Below the pieces are notes generated by a model. The model searched no databases. It had not been told where the DNA came from and saw only the letters and a program-made list of their open reading frames with translations. A stretch of 64,000 nt of DNA. It comes from Promicromonospora sp. MEB111. GTDB lineage: Bacteria; Actinomycetota; Actinomycetes; Actinomycetales; Cellulomonadaceae. Positions 7,098 to 14,010 of the stretch are shown piece after piece; the first letter of the stretch is position 1; each line of letters starts with the position of its first letter. The stretch lies in contig NZ_JARVSD010000012.1 in the NCBI RefSeq assembly GCF_030209445.1, positions 247,841 through 311,840 of the forward strand. Reading direction: 5' to 3'. Made by a program: the position numbers and the translations under genes.

Positions 7098-8285
7098 GTG
7101 GACCACGACGCGGTGAACGACCAGATGCGGACGCTGGCGCCGCAGGTCCTCGGCGTCCTCGTCCGTCGCGGAGCAGACTTCGCGACGGCCGAGGACGCCG
7201 TCCAGGAGGCCCTCATCGAGGCCGTCCGCCACTGGCCCGACGACCCGCCGGACGACCCGAAGGCCTGGCTCCTGCGCGTCGCGGGCCGCAAGCTGATCGA
7301 TGCCCAGCGGTCCGAGGCCACCCGGCGACGGCGGGAGGAGCGGGTCCACGACGAGCCGCCGCCTGGGCCCACCGAGCAGTCGGACGACACGCTGCTCCTG
7401 CTGAGCCGCTGCTGTCACCCGGCGCTGAGCCCGGCGTCCGCGATCGCACTGACACTCCGGGCCGTCGGCGGGCTGACCACGGCCCAGATCGCGCGGGCCT
7501 TCCTGGTCCCCGAGGCGACGATGGCGCAGCGGATCTCGCGTGCCAAGCGCACCATCAGCGGCCAGCGGTTCGACCGGCCCGGGGACGCCCGCGCGGTGCT
7601 GCACGTGCTGTACCTGATCTTCAACGAGGGGTTCACCGGCGAGATCTCCCTCGCGGACGAGGCGATCCGGCTGACCCGGCAGCTCGCCGCGTCCGCACCG
7701 TCTGCCCCGGCCGGGCCGGGCCGCCCGGACGGGGCAGACCCCGAGATCTCCGGGCTGCTGGCCCTCATGCTGCTGCACCACGCCCGCCGGGCCGCCCGCT
7801 ACACCGCCTCGGGCGAGCTGGTGCCGCTCGACGAGCAGGACCGCTCCCGGTGGGACACCGCGATGATCCGCGAGGGGGTGGAGGTGCTGCAGGACGCCCT
7901 GGCACAGGACCGGCTGGGGCAGTACCAGGTGCAGGCCGCCATCGCCGCCCTGCACGACGACGCCCCCACCGCGGGGGAGACCGACTGGCCGCAGATCCTC
8001 GAGTGGTACGACGAGCTGGCCGGTCTCACCGACAACCCGGTCGTCGCGCTGAACCGGGCCGTCGCCGTCGGGCAGGTCGACGGGCCGCGGGCGGGCCTGG
8101 CGGCCCTGGCCGAGATCGACCCGGGGCTGTCCCGGTGGGACGCCGTGGCGGCCCACCTCCACGAGCGCGCCGACGACGCCGCCGCGGCGATCGACCACTA
8201 CACCGCCGCGGCCGACCGGGCCACCAGCTCGGCCGAGCGCACGCACCTCATCAAGCAGGCGGCGCGGCTGCGGGCGGCTCGCTGA
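7098..8285 (+). CDS. ECF42-type sigma factor with C-terminal extension
   Basis: A 395-aa RNA polymerase sigma factor. Sigma region 2 is residues ~10-75 (EDAVQEALIEAVRHWP, PKAWLLRVAGRKLIDAQR); region 4 is ~115-160 (LTTAQIARAFLVPEATMAQRI). The remaining ~220 residues are the helical, TPR-like extension typical of ECF42 (FNEGFTGEI, LLALMLLHHARRAARY, LVPLDEQDRSRWD, PVVALNRAVAVG). ECF42 factors lack an anti-sigma factor and are thought to be controlled through this extension. GTG 7098 has GAGGGG upstream; it is co-transcribed with the DGPF protein. Its last 35 bp overlap the 3' end of the convergent MerR gene. Confidence 0.92.
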   Translation: MDHDAVNDQMRTLAPQVLGVLVRRGADFATAEDAVQEALIEAVRHWPDDPPDDPKAWLLRVAGRKLIDAQRSEATRRRREERVHDEPPPGPTEQSDDTLLLLSRCCHPALSPASAIALTLRAVGGLTTAQIARAFLVPEATMAQRISRAKRTISGQRFDRPGDARAVLHVLYLIFNEGFTGEISLADEAIRLTRQLAASAPSAPAGPGRPDGADPEISGLLALMLLHHARRAARYTASGELVPLDEQDRSRWDTAMIREGVEVLQDALAQDRLGQYQVQAAIAALHDDAPTAGETDWPQILEWYDELAGLTDNPVVALNRAVAVGQVDGPRAGLAALAEIDPGLSRWDAVAAHLHERADDAAAAIDHYTAAADRATSSAERTHLIKQAARLRAAR

Positions 8286-9033
8286 GACAGGGTTGCTGCC
8301 CGTCCCCGGAGCCCTCGTCGGCACGGAGGCAGGCCTCCAGGGCGGCGGCGCCCGCGAGCATGGCCCGTCCGCGGTCGGTCAGGCGCCCGTGCCACTCCTG
8401 CAGGGTCGCCTCCAGTGGCTCCAGCCCGCCCGCAGTCCGCACCCGGTCGATCAGCGGGCCGATCTGCTCCAGGAGGTACCCGCCACGCCGGAGCTGGTGG
8501 GTCAGCTGGGCATCGCGCTGCGCGGCCTCGTCGTAGAGGCGGTAGCCGGTCTGCGGATCGCGCCGCGGGCGCACGAGCCCGGCGCGCTCCCACGTGCGCA
8601 GGGTCGCGGGCCGGATCCGGAGCCTGGCGGCAAGGGGGCCGACGAAGGTGTCGCCGGGCCGGGGGCCCGGTGACGGCCCGGTGGAGTCGAGGTCGCGCAG
8701 CGCCTGCTCGACGGCGCGGAGCGTCCTGCGGTCGTCCAGGAGCTGGGCGTGGCTCTCGTCGATCAGGCGGAACGCCTCGCCGGTCGCGCCGTCGTGCACG
8801 GCGCGCATGATCGCGGCCGCCGTCCGATGGCCGTGCCCGGGGACCAGGGCGAGGAAAGCGCGCAGGGCGCGCGCGTGCCGAGGCGTGTAGACGCGATATC
8901 CGGACGGCGTGCGGACGGCGGCCGGGAGGATGCCGGCGTCCTCGTAGTTGCGGACCGCCTGCGTGGACAGGCCGTGCCCGCGTGCCAGGTCGACCGGCCG
9001 CAGCCGCACGGCACTTTGAAGGTTGTGCCCCAT
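8251..9033 (-). CDS. Transcriptional regulator with two MerR-type HTH domains
   Basis: A 260-aa protein holding two MerR winged helices: residues ~8-75 (LRPVDLARGHGLSTQAVRNYEDAGILP ... GYRVYTPRHARAL, read in parts) and ~130-200 (VGPLAARLRIRPATLRTWERAGLV, TGYRLYDEAAQRDAQL). Single-chain MerR tandems are known among actinobacterial TioE-like regulators. No Cys-rich metal site is visible, so a drug or stress ligand is likelier than a metal. It is divergent from an erythromycin-esterase gene and probably controls it; the starts are 80 bp apart. The last 35 bp overlap the sigma gene on the other strand. Confidence 0.85.
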   Translation of the reverse strand: MGHNLQSAVRLRPVDLARGHGLSTQAVRNYEDAGILPAAVRTPSGYRVYTPRHARALRAFLALVPGHGHRTAAAIMRAVHDGATGEAFRLIDESHAQLLDDRRTLRAVEQALRDLDSTGPSPGPRPGDTFVGPLAARLRIRPATLRTWERAGLVRPRRDPQTGYRLYDEAAQRDAQLTHQLRRGGYLLEQIGPLIDRVRTAGGLEPLEATLQEWHGRLTDRGRAMLAGAAALEACLRADEGSGDGQQPCLSEPPAAAPPA

Positions 9034-9080
9034 CGATCCGCCTGTTCTGGGCCTTATTCTGGGCTCGTCGAAGCCCAGGT

Positions 9081-9110
9081 CTCAACCGGGACGTCAACGA
9101 TACCGTTGAG
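9081..9110. promoter_or_regulatory. Dyad and -10 of the erythromycin-esterase promoter
   Basis: Inverted repeat ctcaac (9081-9086) / gttgag (9105-9110) with 18 bp between. TACCGT at 9101-9106 ends 7 nt before the ATG at 9114 and would be a leaderless -10. A dyad overlapping the promoter next to a MerR-type gene is the likely binding site; the -35 is not clear. Confidence 0.5.
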
Positions 9111-9113
9111 GGA

Positions 9114-10385
9114 ATGGTGAGAGACCTCGAGCACACCGTTCATCCCCTTGATGCCGCCTCCGTCATGCGCCTGTTCCCGGGCCGGCCGCGGATCCTCGCC
9201 CTGGGCGAGCCCACTCATGGCGCGGACGCCCTGCTGAGGCTGCGCAACGAGCTGTTCCGGGAGCTCGTCGAGCAGGAGGGCTACCGCACGATCGCCCTGG
9301 AGACCGACTGTCTCGCGGGGCAGGTCGTGGACGACTACGTCGCGACCGGCGTCGGCGATCTCGACGATGCCGTGCTCGATGATGCCGTGCTTGACGATGC
9401 CGTGCTTGACGATGCCGTGCTCGACGACGTTATGGCGCGCGGGTTCAGCCACGAGTGGGGCGCGTTCCCGGCCAACCGTGAGCTGGTGCGCTGGATGCGT
9501 GCCTGGAACGTGCGTGCCGGCGAGGAGGGCCGGCCCGACGCCGACCGGCTCCGGTTCGCAGGCTTCGACGGGCCGCTGGAGATCTCGGCGGCGGCGAGCC
9601 CTCGGGCCGCGCTCGCGGCCCTGTACGAGTACCTGTCCGCGCGCGTGGACGCGGAGCTGCTGCCCTGCAGCGCGGACGTGCTCGACCGGTTGATCGGCGC
9701 GGACGCCCGCTGGACCGAACCCGCCGCCATGACGGACCCCGCCCGGTCCGTGGGGCAGTCCGCCGAGGCCCGGGAGCTGCGCCTGCTCGCCGACGACCTG
9801 GCGACGCTCCTCGACACGCACGCCCCGCGCCTCATCGCCACCTCCACGCCGCAGGAGTGGGATCGGGCACGCCTGGCAGGCCGGACCGCGACCGGCCTGC
9901 TGCGCTACCACTTCTGGATGGCCGACCCCTCGCCCGCCCGCATGACGCGGCTGCTCGCGGTCCGCGACGCGATGATGGCCGACAACCTGCTCGCCCTCGC
10001 GGAGCGGGGCCCCGTGCTGGTCAATGCCCACAACAGCCACCTGCAGCGCGGCATGAGCACGATGAGCATGTGGGACCACCCGCGGCTGGAGTGGTGGGGC
10101 GCCGGCGCGCTGGTGAGCGCCCGGCTGGGCGATCGGTACGGGTTCCTGGCCTCGGCGGTCGGCACCATCCGGCACCAGGGCGTGGACGCCCCGCCGTCGG
10201 ACAGCGTCGAGGGTCTCCTGTCCGCGCTCGGTGCGGACCGGTGCGTCGTCGACGCTTCAGGTCTCTCCAGCGGAGCGCCGCTTGTGGCGCGCGTGTCCCC
10301 CTGGTTCGGTTACGCGCCGCTGGACCCGGCCCAGCTCGCCGACCTGGACGGGGTCGTGTTTCTCCAGGACGTTCCTGAGGACTGA
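9114..10385 (+). CDS. Erythromycin esterase family protein
   Basis: About 423 aa. The family signature ALGEPTHG near residue 22 carries the catalytic His; IALETDCLAGQVVDDYV and GFSHEWGAFPANRELVRWM are typical Ere segments. Family members hydrolyse macrolide lactones, but many environmental homologues have unknown substrates. The start is ATG 9114 (GAGGGA upstream); the frame is open up to 8982 but that overlaps the divergent regulator. A 15-bp unit repeated four times (9366-9425) encodes DAVLD copies within a helical segment before GFSHEWG, an unusual in-frame expansion. The double-MerR regulator next door suggests inducible expression. Confidence 0.85.
   Translation: MVRDLEHTVHPLDAASVMRLFPGRPRILALGEPTHGADALLRLRNELFRELVEQEGYRTIALETDCLAGQVVDDYVATGVGDLDDAVLDDAVLDDAVLDDAVLDDVMARGFSHEWGAFPANRELVRWMRAWNVRAGEEGRPDADRLRFAGFDGPLEISAAASPRAALAALYEYLSARVDAELLPCSADVLDRLIGADARWTEPAAMTDPARSVGQSAEARELRLLADDLATLLDTHAPRLIATSTPQEWDRARLAGRTATGLLRYHFWMADPSPARMTRLLAVRDAMMADNLLALAERGPVLVNAHNSHLQRGMSTMSMWDHPRLEWWGAGALVSARLGDRYGFLASAVGTIRHQGVDAPPSDSVEGLLSALGADRCVVDASGLSSGAPLVARVSPWFGYAPLDPAQLADLDGVVFLQDVPED
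9366..9425 (+). repeat. 15-bp in-frame tandem repeat inside the esterase gene
   Basis: Four nearly identical units of gatgccgtgctcgac encode (DAVLD)4. Differences between units are single bases (c/t), as expected from recent slippage. Confidence 0.95.
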
Positions 10386-10543
10386 TCCTGCGTCAGAGCG
10401 TCGGTCCTGTCGGATCGTCGGCCGAGGTCGCGTGGATCTGAGACCGGCGCGCCACGGAATCGATGCTCACCATCTGCTCTCTGCCGGTCGAGTAGTGACG
10501 CCTATGGCACCCCGAATGCCTGCTATCTAGCCGATTCTGCTCT

Positions 10544-10580
10544 CAGTGCGCACCCGCTTCAGGAAAGCGGGTGCGCACTG
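10544..10580. terminator. Strong perfect hairpin upstream of kfrA-like gene
   Basis: Arms of 16 bp (cagtgcgcacccgctt at 10544-10559 and its exact complement at 10565-10580), loop cagga. No T-tract follows. It may end the esterase transcript or be part of the regulatory region of the next gene. Confidence 0.7.
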
Positions 10581-10596
10581 TGTGGAGTGAAAGTAG

Positions 10597-10630
10597 GAGT
10601 AGTATCGCGCTACTACTCGTACTACTACGA
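10597..10630. promoter_or_regulatory. Candidate KfrA operator overlapping a -10 box
   Basis: gagtagta (10597-10604) and tactactc (10611-10618) form a perfect dyad with 6-bp spacer, and a further tactactac follows at 10620-10628. TAGTAT (10600-10605) within the left arm is a good -10. KfrA proteins repress their own promoter by binding repeats there, so this is the probable autoregulatory site. Confidence 0.65.
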
Positions 10631-10659
10631 GCGGAAGCAAGGGCAGCGGAAACAACGAC

Positions 10660-11610
10660 GTGGGGAACGACGTGCGGGACAAGGAACGGGTCTTCCAGGC
10701 GGCAGACGCGCTGGCGGCCGAGGGTGCGGCGCTGACCGTGACGAACGTGCGCGAGCGCGCCGGCTGCTCGAACGCCACGGCCACGAAGTATCTGCGGGAG
10801 TGGCGCGACGCGAGGGCAGCCGAGAACGACGCGCGCAGCGCGCTCCCCGAGCTGCCCACCGCGGTGAACGCGCTGGCGGAACGCGGTCTGGAGGCCCTGT
10901 GGGGTGCGGCGGTCGAGGCAGCACGGGCGGAGCACGAGGCGGGCGCCGCGGCGTCGGACGAGGCGCTGACCGCCGTCGTCGGCGAGGCGGACGCCCTGGC
11001 CGCACGCGTGGACGAGGCCGACGCCGAGCTCGCCCAGTTCCGTGCCCTGCTGGAGACTTCGCGCGAGCATGCACGGTCCGTCCAGGACGAGCGCGACGCG
11101 GCCGAGGAGGCCCGGGCCGACGCCGCGGCGTCGGCCGCCCGGCTGGAGGGCGAGCTCGCCGCCGCGCAGCGAGCGCTCGAGGCGGTGCGTGAGGAGCTCA
11201 CCGAGGCCCGGGCGGGGGCTGCTGCCGCCGAGCGGGCGCGCTCCGAGGCGGAGTCGGCCCGCGCACAGGCGGACGGTGCCGCCGTGGGCCTGCGCGAGTC
11301 CCTGACGGACGTGCGCGGTGCGCTCGAGGCCGCGCGGGGCGACGTCGCGCAGGCCAACCGGGACCGCACCGCCGCCGATGCGGCACGAGCCGGCGCCGAG
11401 GCCTCCGTCGCACGGCTGGAGGGTGAGCTCTCCGCGTCGCGTGACGCGCTGGAGTCCGCGCGCAGGCAGGCGACGGAGGCCGAGCAGGCGCGCATCGCGG
11501 CGATCGCCGGCCAGGCGCAGGCCGAGGGCGCCGCCGCGGGGCTGCGGGAGGCGCTGGCCGCGGCGGTTCCCGCGACCGCCGAGCCGGACAAGGGGACGGC
11601 GGGCTCCTGA
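10660..11610 (+). CDS. KfrA-like coiled-coil DNA-binding protein
   Basis: A 316-aa protein with an N-terminal KfrA-type HTH (KERVFQAADALAAEG, TVTNVRERAGCSNATATKYLREWR, residues ~8-50) followed by a very long Ala/Glu/Arg-rich coiled coil from ~85 to the end (EADALAARVDEADAEL, ARLEGELAAAQRALEAV, EARAGAAAAERARSEAES). KfrA is known from broad-host-range plasmids, where it binds DNA and supports partition; chromosomal actinobacterial homologues are uncharacterised. No ParA/ParB or plasmid genes are nearby. The start is GTG 10660; GTG 10672 with GGGGA 5 nt upstream is as likely. The promoter region holds a dyad fitting autoregulation. Confidence 0.8.
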   Translation: MGNDVRDKERVFQAADALAAEGAALTVTNVRERAGCSNATATKYLREWRDARAAENDARSALPELPTAVNALAERGLEALWGAAVEAARAEHEAGAAASDEALTAVVGEADALAARVDEADAELAQFRALLETSREHARSVQDERDAAEEARADAAASAARLEGELAAAQRALEAVREELTEARAGAAAAERARSEAESARAQADGAAVGLRESLTDVRGALEAARGDVAQANRDRTAADAARAGAEASVARLEGELSASRDALESARRQATEAEQARIAAIAGQAQAEGAAAGLREALAAAVPATAEPDKGTAGS

Positions 11611-11653
11611 GGGGGCGCGCCGTTCTCGGGGCCGCCGTTCTCGGGACGGCGGA

Positions 11654-11683
11654 GCCGGGCCGATGCAGATGCACCGGCCCGGC
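11654..11683 (+). terminator. Hairpin after the kfrA-like gene
   Basis: Perfect 9-bp arms gccgggccg / cggcccggc around a 12-nt loop, between the kfrA-like stop and the VOC gene; no clear U-tract. Confidence 0.5.
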
Positions 11684-11714
11684 GAGTGTCAGTGGCTGGT
11701 GCTGAGATGGCGGC

Positions 11715-12140
11715 ATGAGCCTTCGAGGATTCGCCACCATCAACTACTGGGCCGACGACGTCGTCGCGGCCGCTGCCTGGTACGCCGAGGCGCTCGGCGT
11801 CGAGCCGTACTTCCAGCGCCCCGGGCCGGACGGCAAGCTGGCCTACGCCGAGTTCCGGATCGGTGACAACGAGGCCGAGCTCGGCCTCGTCAGCCGGGCG
11901 TTCGCGCCCCCGGGCCTGCCCGACCAGCCCGGGGGCGCGCTCATGTACTGGCACGTCGACGACCTGGAGGGCACCGTGGCCCGGCTGCTCGACCTCGGCG
12001 CCACCGAGTTCGAGCCCGTCACCGTGCGCGGGCACGACTTCGTGACCGCCTCGGTGGTGGACCCGTTCGGGAACCTGCTCGGGGTCATGTACAACCCGCA
12101 CTACGTCGAGAAGTTCGGCGCGGCAGCCGGGACGTCGTGA
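11715..12140 (+). CDS. VOC-superfamily (glyoxalase/dioxygenase fold) protein
   Basis: A 141-aa single-domain protein with paired beta-alpha-beta-beta-beta modules: ATINYWADDVVAAAAWYAEALGVEPYF at the start and ALMYWHVDDLEGTVARLLDLGA in the second module, then the family tail SVVDPFGNLLGVMYNP. The DPFGN motif and the metal-ligand-like Glu/His positions fit VOC proteins such as glyoxalase- or bleomycin-resistance-like members. No neighbour points to a substrate. The DPFGNLLG ending is diagnostic of the fold; function beyond that is unknown. Confidence 0.85.
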   Translation: MSLRGFATINYWADDVVAAAAWYAEALGVEPYFQRPGPDGKLAYAEFRIGDNEAELGLVSRAFAPPGLPDQPGGALMYWHVDDLEGTVARLLDLGATEFEPVTVRGHDFVTASVVDPFGNLLGVMYNPHYVEKFGAAAGTS

Positions 12141-12185
12141 TCGCGAGCAGGCTGCCTGCTAGCGGACGTGTCGCCGGGTCAAGTG

Positions 12186-12194
12186 TTATCCACA
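12186..12194 (+). promoter_or_regulatory. Isolated consensus DnaA box
   Basis: ttatccaca matches the consensus DnaA box exactly, 23 bp before the SOS box of the DUF222/HNH gene. A single box may be chance; no cluster is seen. Confidence 0.3.
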
Positions 12195-12216
12195 GATTCA
12201 AAACCGGCCAAGCGCA

Positions 12217-12238
12217 TCGAATGTATGTTCGATAGAAT
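12217..12238 (+). promoter_or_regulatory. LexA SOS box abutting a -10 element
   Basis: TCGAATGTATGTTCGA (12217-12232) fits the actinobacterial LexA box TCGAAC-N4-GTTCGA with one change. TAGAAT (12233-12238) follows directly as the -10, so LexA would block the promoter. The DUF222/HNH start codon is 44 bp downstream. Confidence 0.85.
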
Positions 12239-12282
12239 CGGAGGGTCGGCACAGCAACGGAACCGGGCGGGGGTGACGCGAG

Positions 12283-13974
12283 ATGGACTGCATGCCAGTG
12301 CCTCCACCCGAGCCCCGTCAGGCGTGCGGACCACGCGCCCTCGAAGCCGTGCTGAGCGATCTGGACGTGCTCACCGACGAGCTGGTGGCGTCTGCCGGAC
12401 CGGATGCGGTCGCCGGTGTCGGCGAGTCCTCCGGCACCGGCGGCGTGGCGGCACCCCGGCTCGTCGCGGCCGCGCCGAGGCTGCGAGCGCTCAGCGCCCG
12501 CCTGGATACGGTCCGGCTGACGTGGCTGCCCGTGATCGAGGCCGAACACCCCTGGCAGGCCACGGGTGCGCGGACGTTCTCGGCCTGGCTGGCGAGGACC
12601 GAGAACATCAGCACGACGACCGCCAAGCGTGAGGCCCGTACGGGCCGGGCGCTGCGTGATCACCTGCCCACGACCCGGGCGGTGGCGCTCTCGGGTGGTA
12701 TCGGCGTCGACCACGTCCGCGCCCTCGTGGACGTCGCGCCCACCAGCGACGCACGCAAGGCGGCGCAGGCGGCGCCGATCGAGCCGGAGGAGCTGCCGGA
12801 GCCTTCTGCTGCAGCCCTGGATGCGCCGGACGGCGGCGGTGGCGCTGCGGACGATGACCTCGAAACAGCTGGCGACACTCGTCCTGCTCCCCCGGCGATC
12901 ACCGGTGAGGAGTACCTGACCGGGCTGGCCGGTGCCTGCGACCCGGCGCGCTTTCGTCGGGTGCTGAAGCGGTTCGGCCAGGTCGCGGATCCCGACGCGG
13001 ACGACCGCGGCTACCGGCAGGCGACCGAACGGGAGCACCTGGAGGTCTCGCCGACGTTCGGGGGCTGGCACGTCAACGGATTCCTCACCGACGAGCACGG
13101 ACACCTGCTCTCGACGGCGCTCGGCTCGATGATGGGCGCTTCGGCCGTCGGCGACGACCGCACGCCGACCCAGCGCCGGGCGCAGGCACTCGCCGATCTC
13201 GCACGGGACGTCCTGGACAACGGCCGCGTGGGCTCGGGTGCCGCGGTGCGTCCGCACGTCCACGTCACTGTCTCCCTGACGGAGCTGGTCCGGAGCGGTC
13301 GGGCCAACGGAAACACCGGACTGAGTGGTGCGGGACTCAGCGGTGCCGGGTCGTCCGGCCCGGGATCAAGCGGTGTCGGATCGAGTCAGATTCCTGACGC
13401 GACAGGGATGGAGCAGGGCAGCGTCGGTGTCGGTGTCGGTGTCGGTGTCGAGCAGGATCTCGTGGGCGGTCGCACCGGAGGCCGTGGCGGGCTCCGTCCC
13501 GGCGACCTGACGGCGCTGACCGCTCAGCCCGCGACGTTCACGGGGGCCTCCACGACGGGGAGCGTCGTCCCGCGTGACCTCCTGCGGCGGCTCCTGTGCG
13601 ACGCCGAGGTCACGCGCGTCGTGTTCGGGCCCGACGGGACCGCGATCGACGTGGGACGTGCCCAGCGCACGGTGACCGGGCAGATGCGGAAGGCTGTGAT
13701 CGCTCGGGACCAGCATTGTGTCTACCCCGGCTGCGACCAGCCGCCCAGCCGGTGCGAGGTGCACCATGCGCTACGGCACTGGGCCGACGGCGGGGAGACG
13801 TCCGTCGCAAACTCGGCCCTGTTGTGCTGGCATCACCACACGCTCGTGGACACCACCGGGATCACGATGGCGTGGGATCCGAGCGCGACACCGGATCAGC
13901 CGGGGCGGTGGAGGTTCACCAACCGCCACGGTCGCCGAGTCGGGTTGCCGTGGACCCGTGACAGGGCTGCCTGA
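12283..13974 (+). CDS. DUF222 / HNH endonuclease of the 13E12 repeat family
   Basis: A 563-aa protein. DUF222 occupies the N-terminal two thirds (LSARLDTVRLTWLPVIE, FSAWLARTENISTTTAKREA, GWHVNGFLTDEHGHLLSTAL). A C-terminal HNH nuclease follows: RDQHCVYPGCDQPPSRCEVHH ... LLCWHHHTLVD, with two CxxC-like Cys pairs and the catalytic HH and H. Residues ~345-395 are a Gly/Ser repeat (GLSGAGLSGAGSSG) and a (VG)n hexanucleotide repeat. 13E12 proteins are numerous in mycobacteria and several are LexA-controlled, matching the SOS box here; their biological role is not established. Start ATG 12283 (GGGGG upstream); ATG 12292 is an alternative. Confidence 0.92.
   Translation: MDCMPVPPPEPRQACGPRALEAVLSDLDVLTDELVASAGPDAVAGVGESSGTGGVAAPRLVAAAPRLRALSARLDTVRLTWLPVIEAEHPWQATGARTFSAWLARTENISTTTAKREARTGRALRDHLPTTRAVALSGGIGVDHVRALVDVAPTSDARKAAQAAPIEPEELPEPSAAALDAPDGGGGAADDDLETAGDTRPAPPAITGEEYLTGLAGACDPARFRRVLKRFGQVADPDADDRGYRQATEREHLEVSPTFGGWHVNGFLTDEHGHLLSTALGSMMGASAVGDDRTPTQRRAQALADLARDVLDNGRVGSGAAVRPHVHVTVSLTELVRSGRANGNTGLSGAGLSGAGSSGPGSSGVGSSQIPDATGMEQGSVGVGVGVGVEQDLVGGRTGGRGGLRPGDLTALTAQPATFTGASTTGSVVPRDLLRRLLCDAEVTRVVFGPDGTAIDVGRAQRTVTGQMRKAVIARDQHCVYPGCDQPPSRCEVHHALRHWADGGETSVANSALLCWHHHTLVDTTGITMAWDPSATPDQPGRWRFTNRHGRRVGLPWTRDRAA
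13423..13446 (+). repeat. Hexanucleotide repeat (gtcggt)4 in the HNH gene
   Basis: Four exact gtcggt units encode VGVGVGVG in the linker between DUF222 and HNH. A six-base unit changes length without breaking the frame. Confidence 0.95.
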
Positions 13975-13998
13975 CAACCGCTGCGTGCGGTCCCCCGC

Positions 13999-14004
13999 TA
14001 GGTT
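13999..14004 (+). promoter_or_regulatory. -10 (TAGGTT) of the S9 peptidase gene
   Basis: TAGGTT ends 6 nt before GTG 14011: leaderless arrangement. Confidence 0.55.
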
Positions 14005-14010
14005 GCGTCA

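Noticed and set aside
10527..12101. A 524-codon minus-strand frame
   Set aside because: Antisense to the kfrA-like and VOC genes; composition is Ala/Ser/Arg low complexity produced by the reverse complement of a coiled coil.
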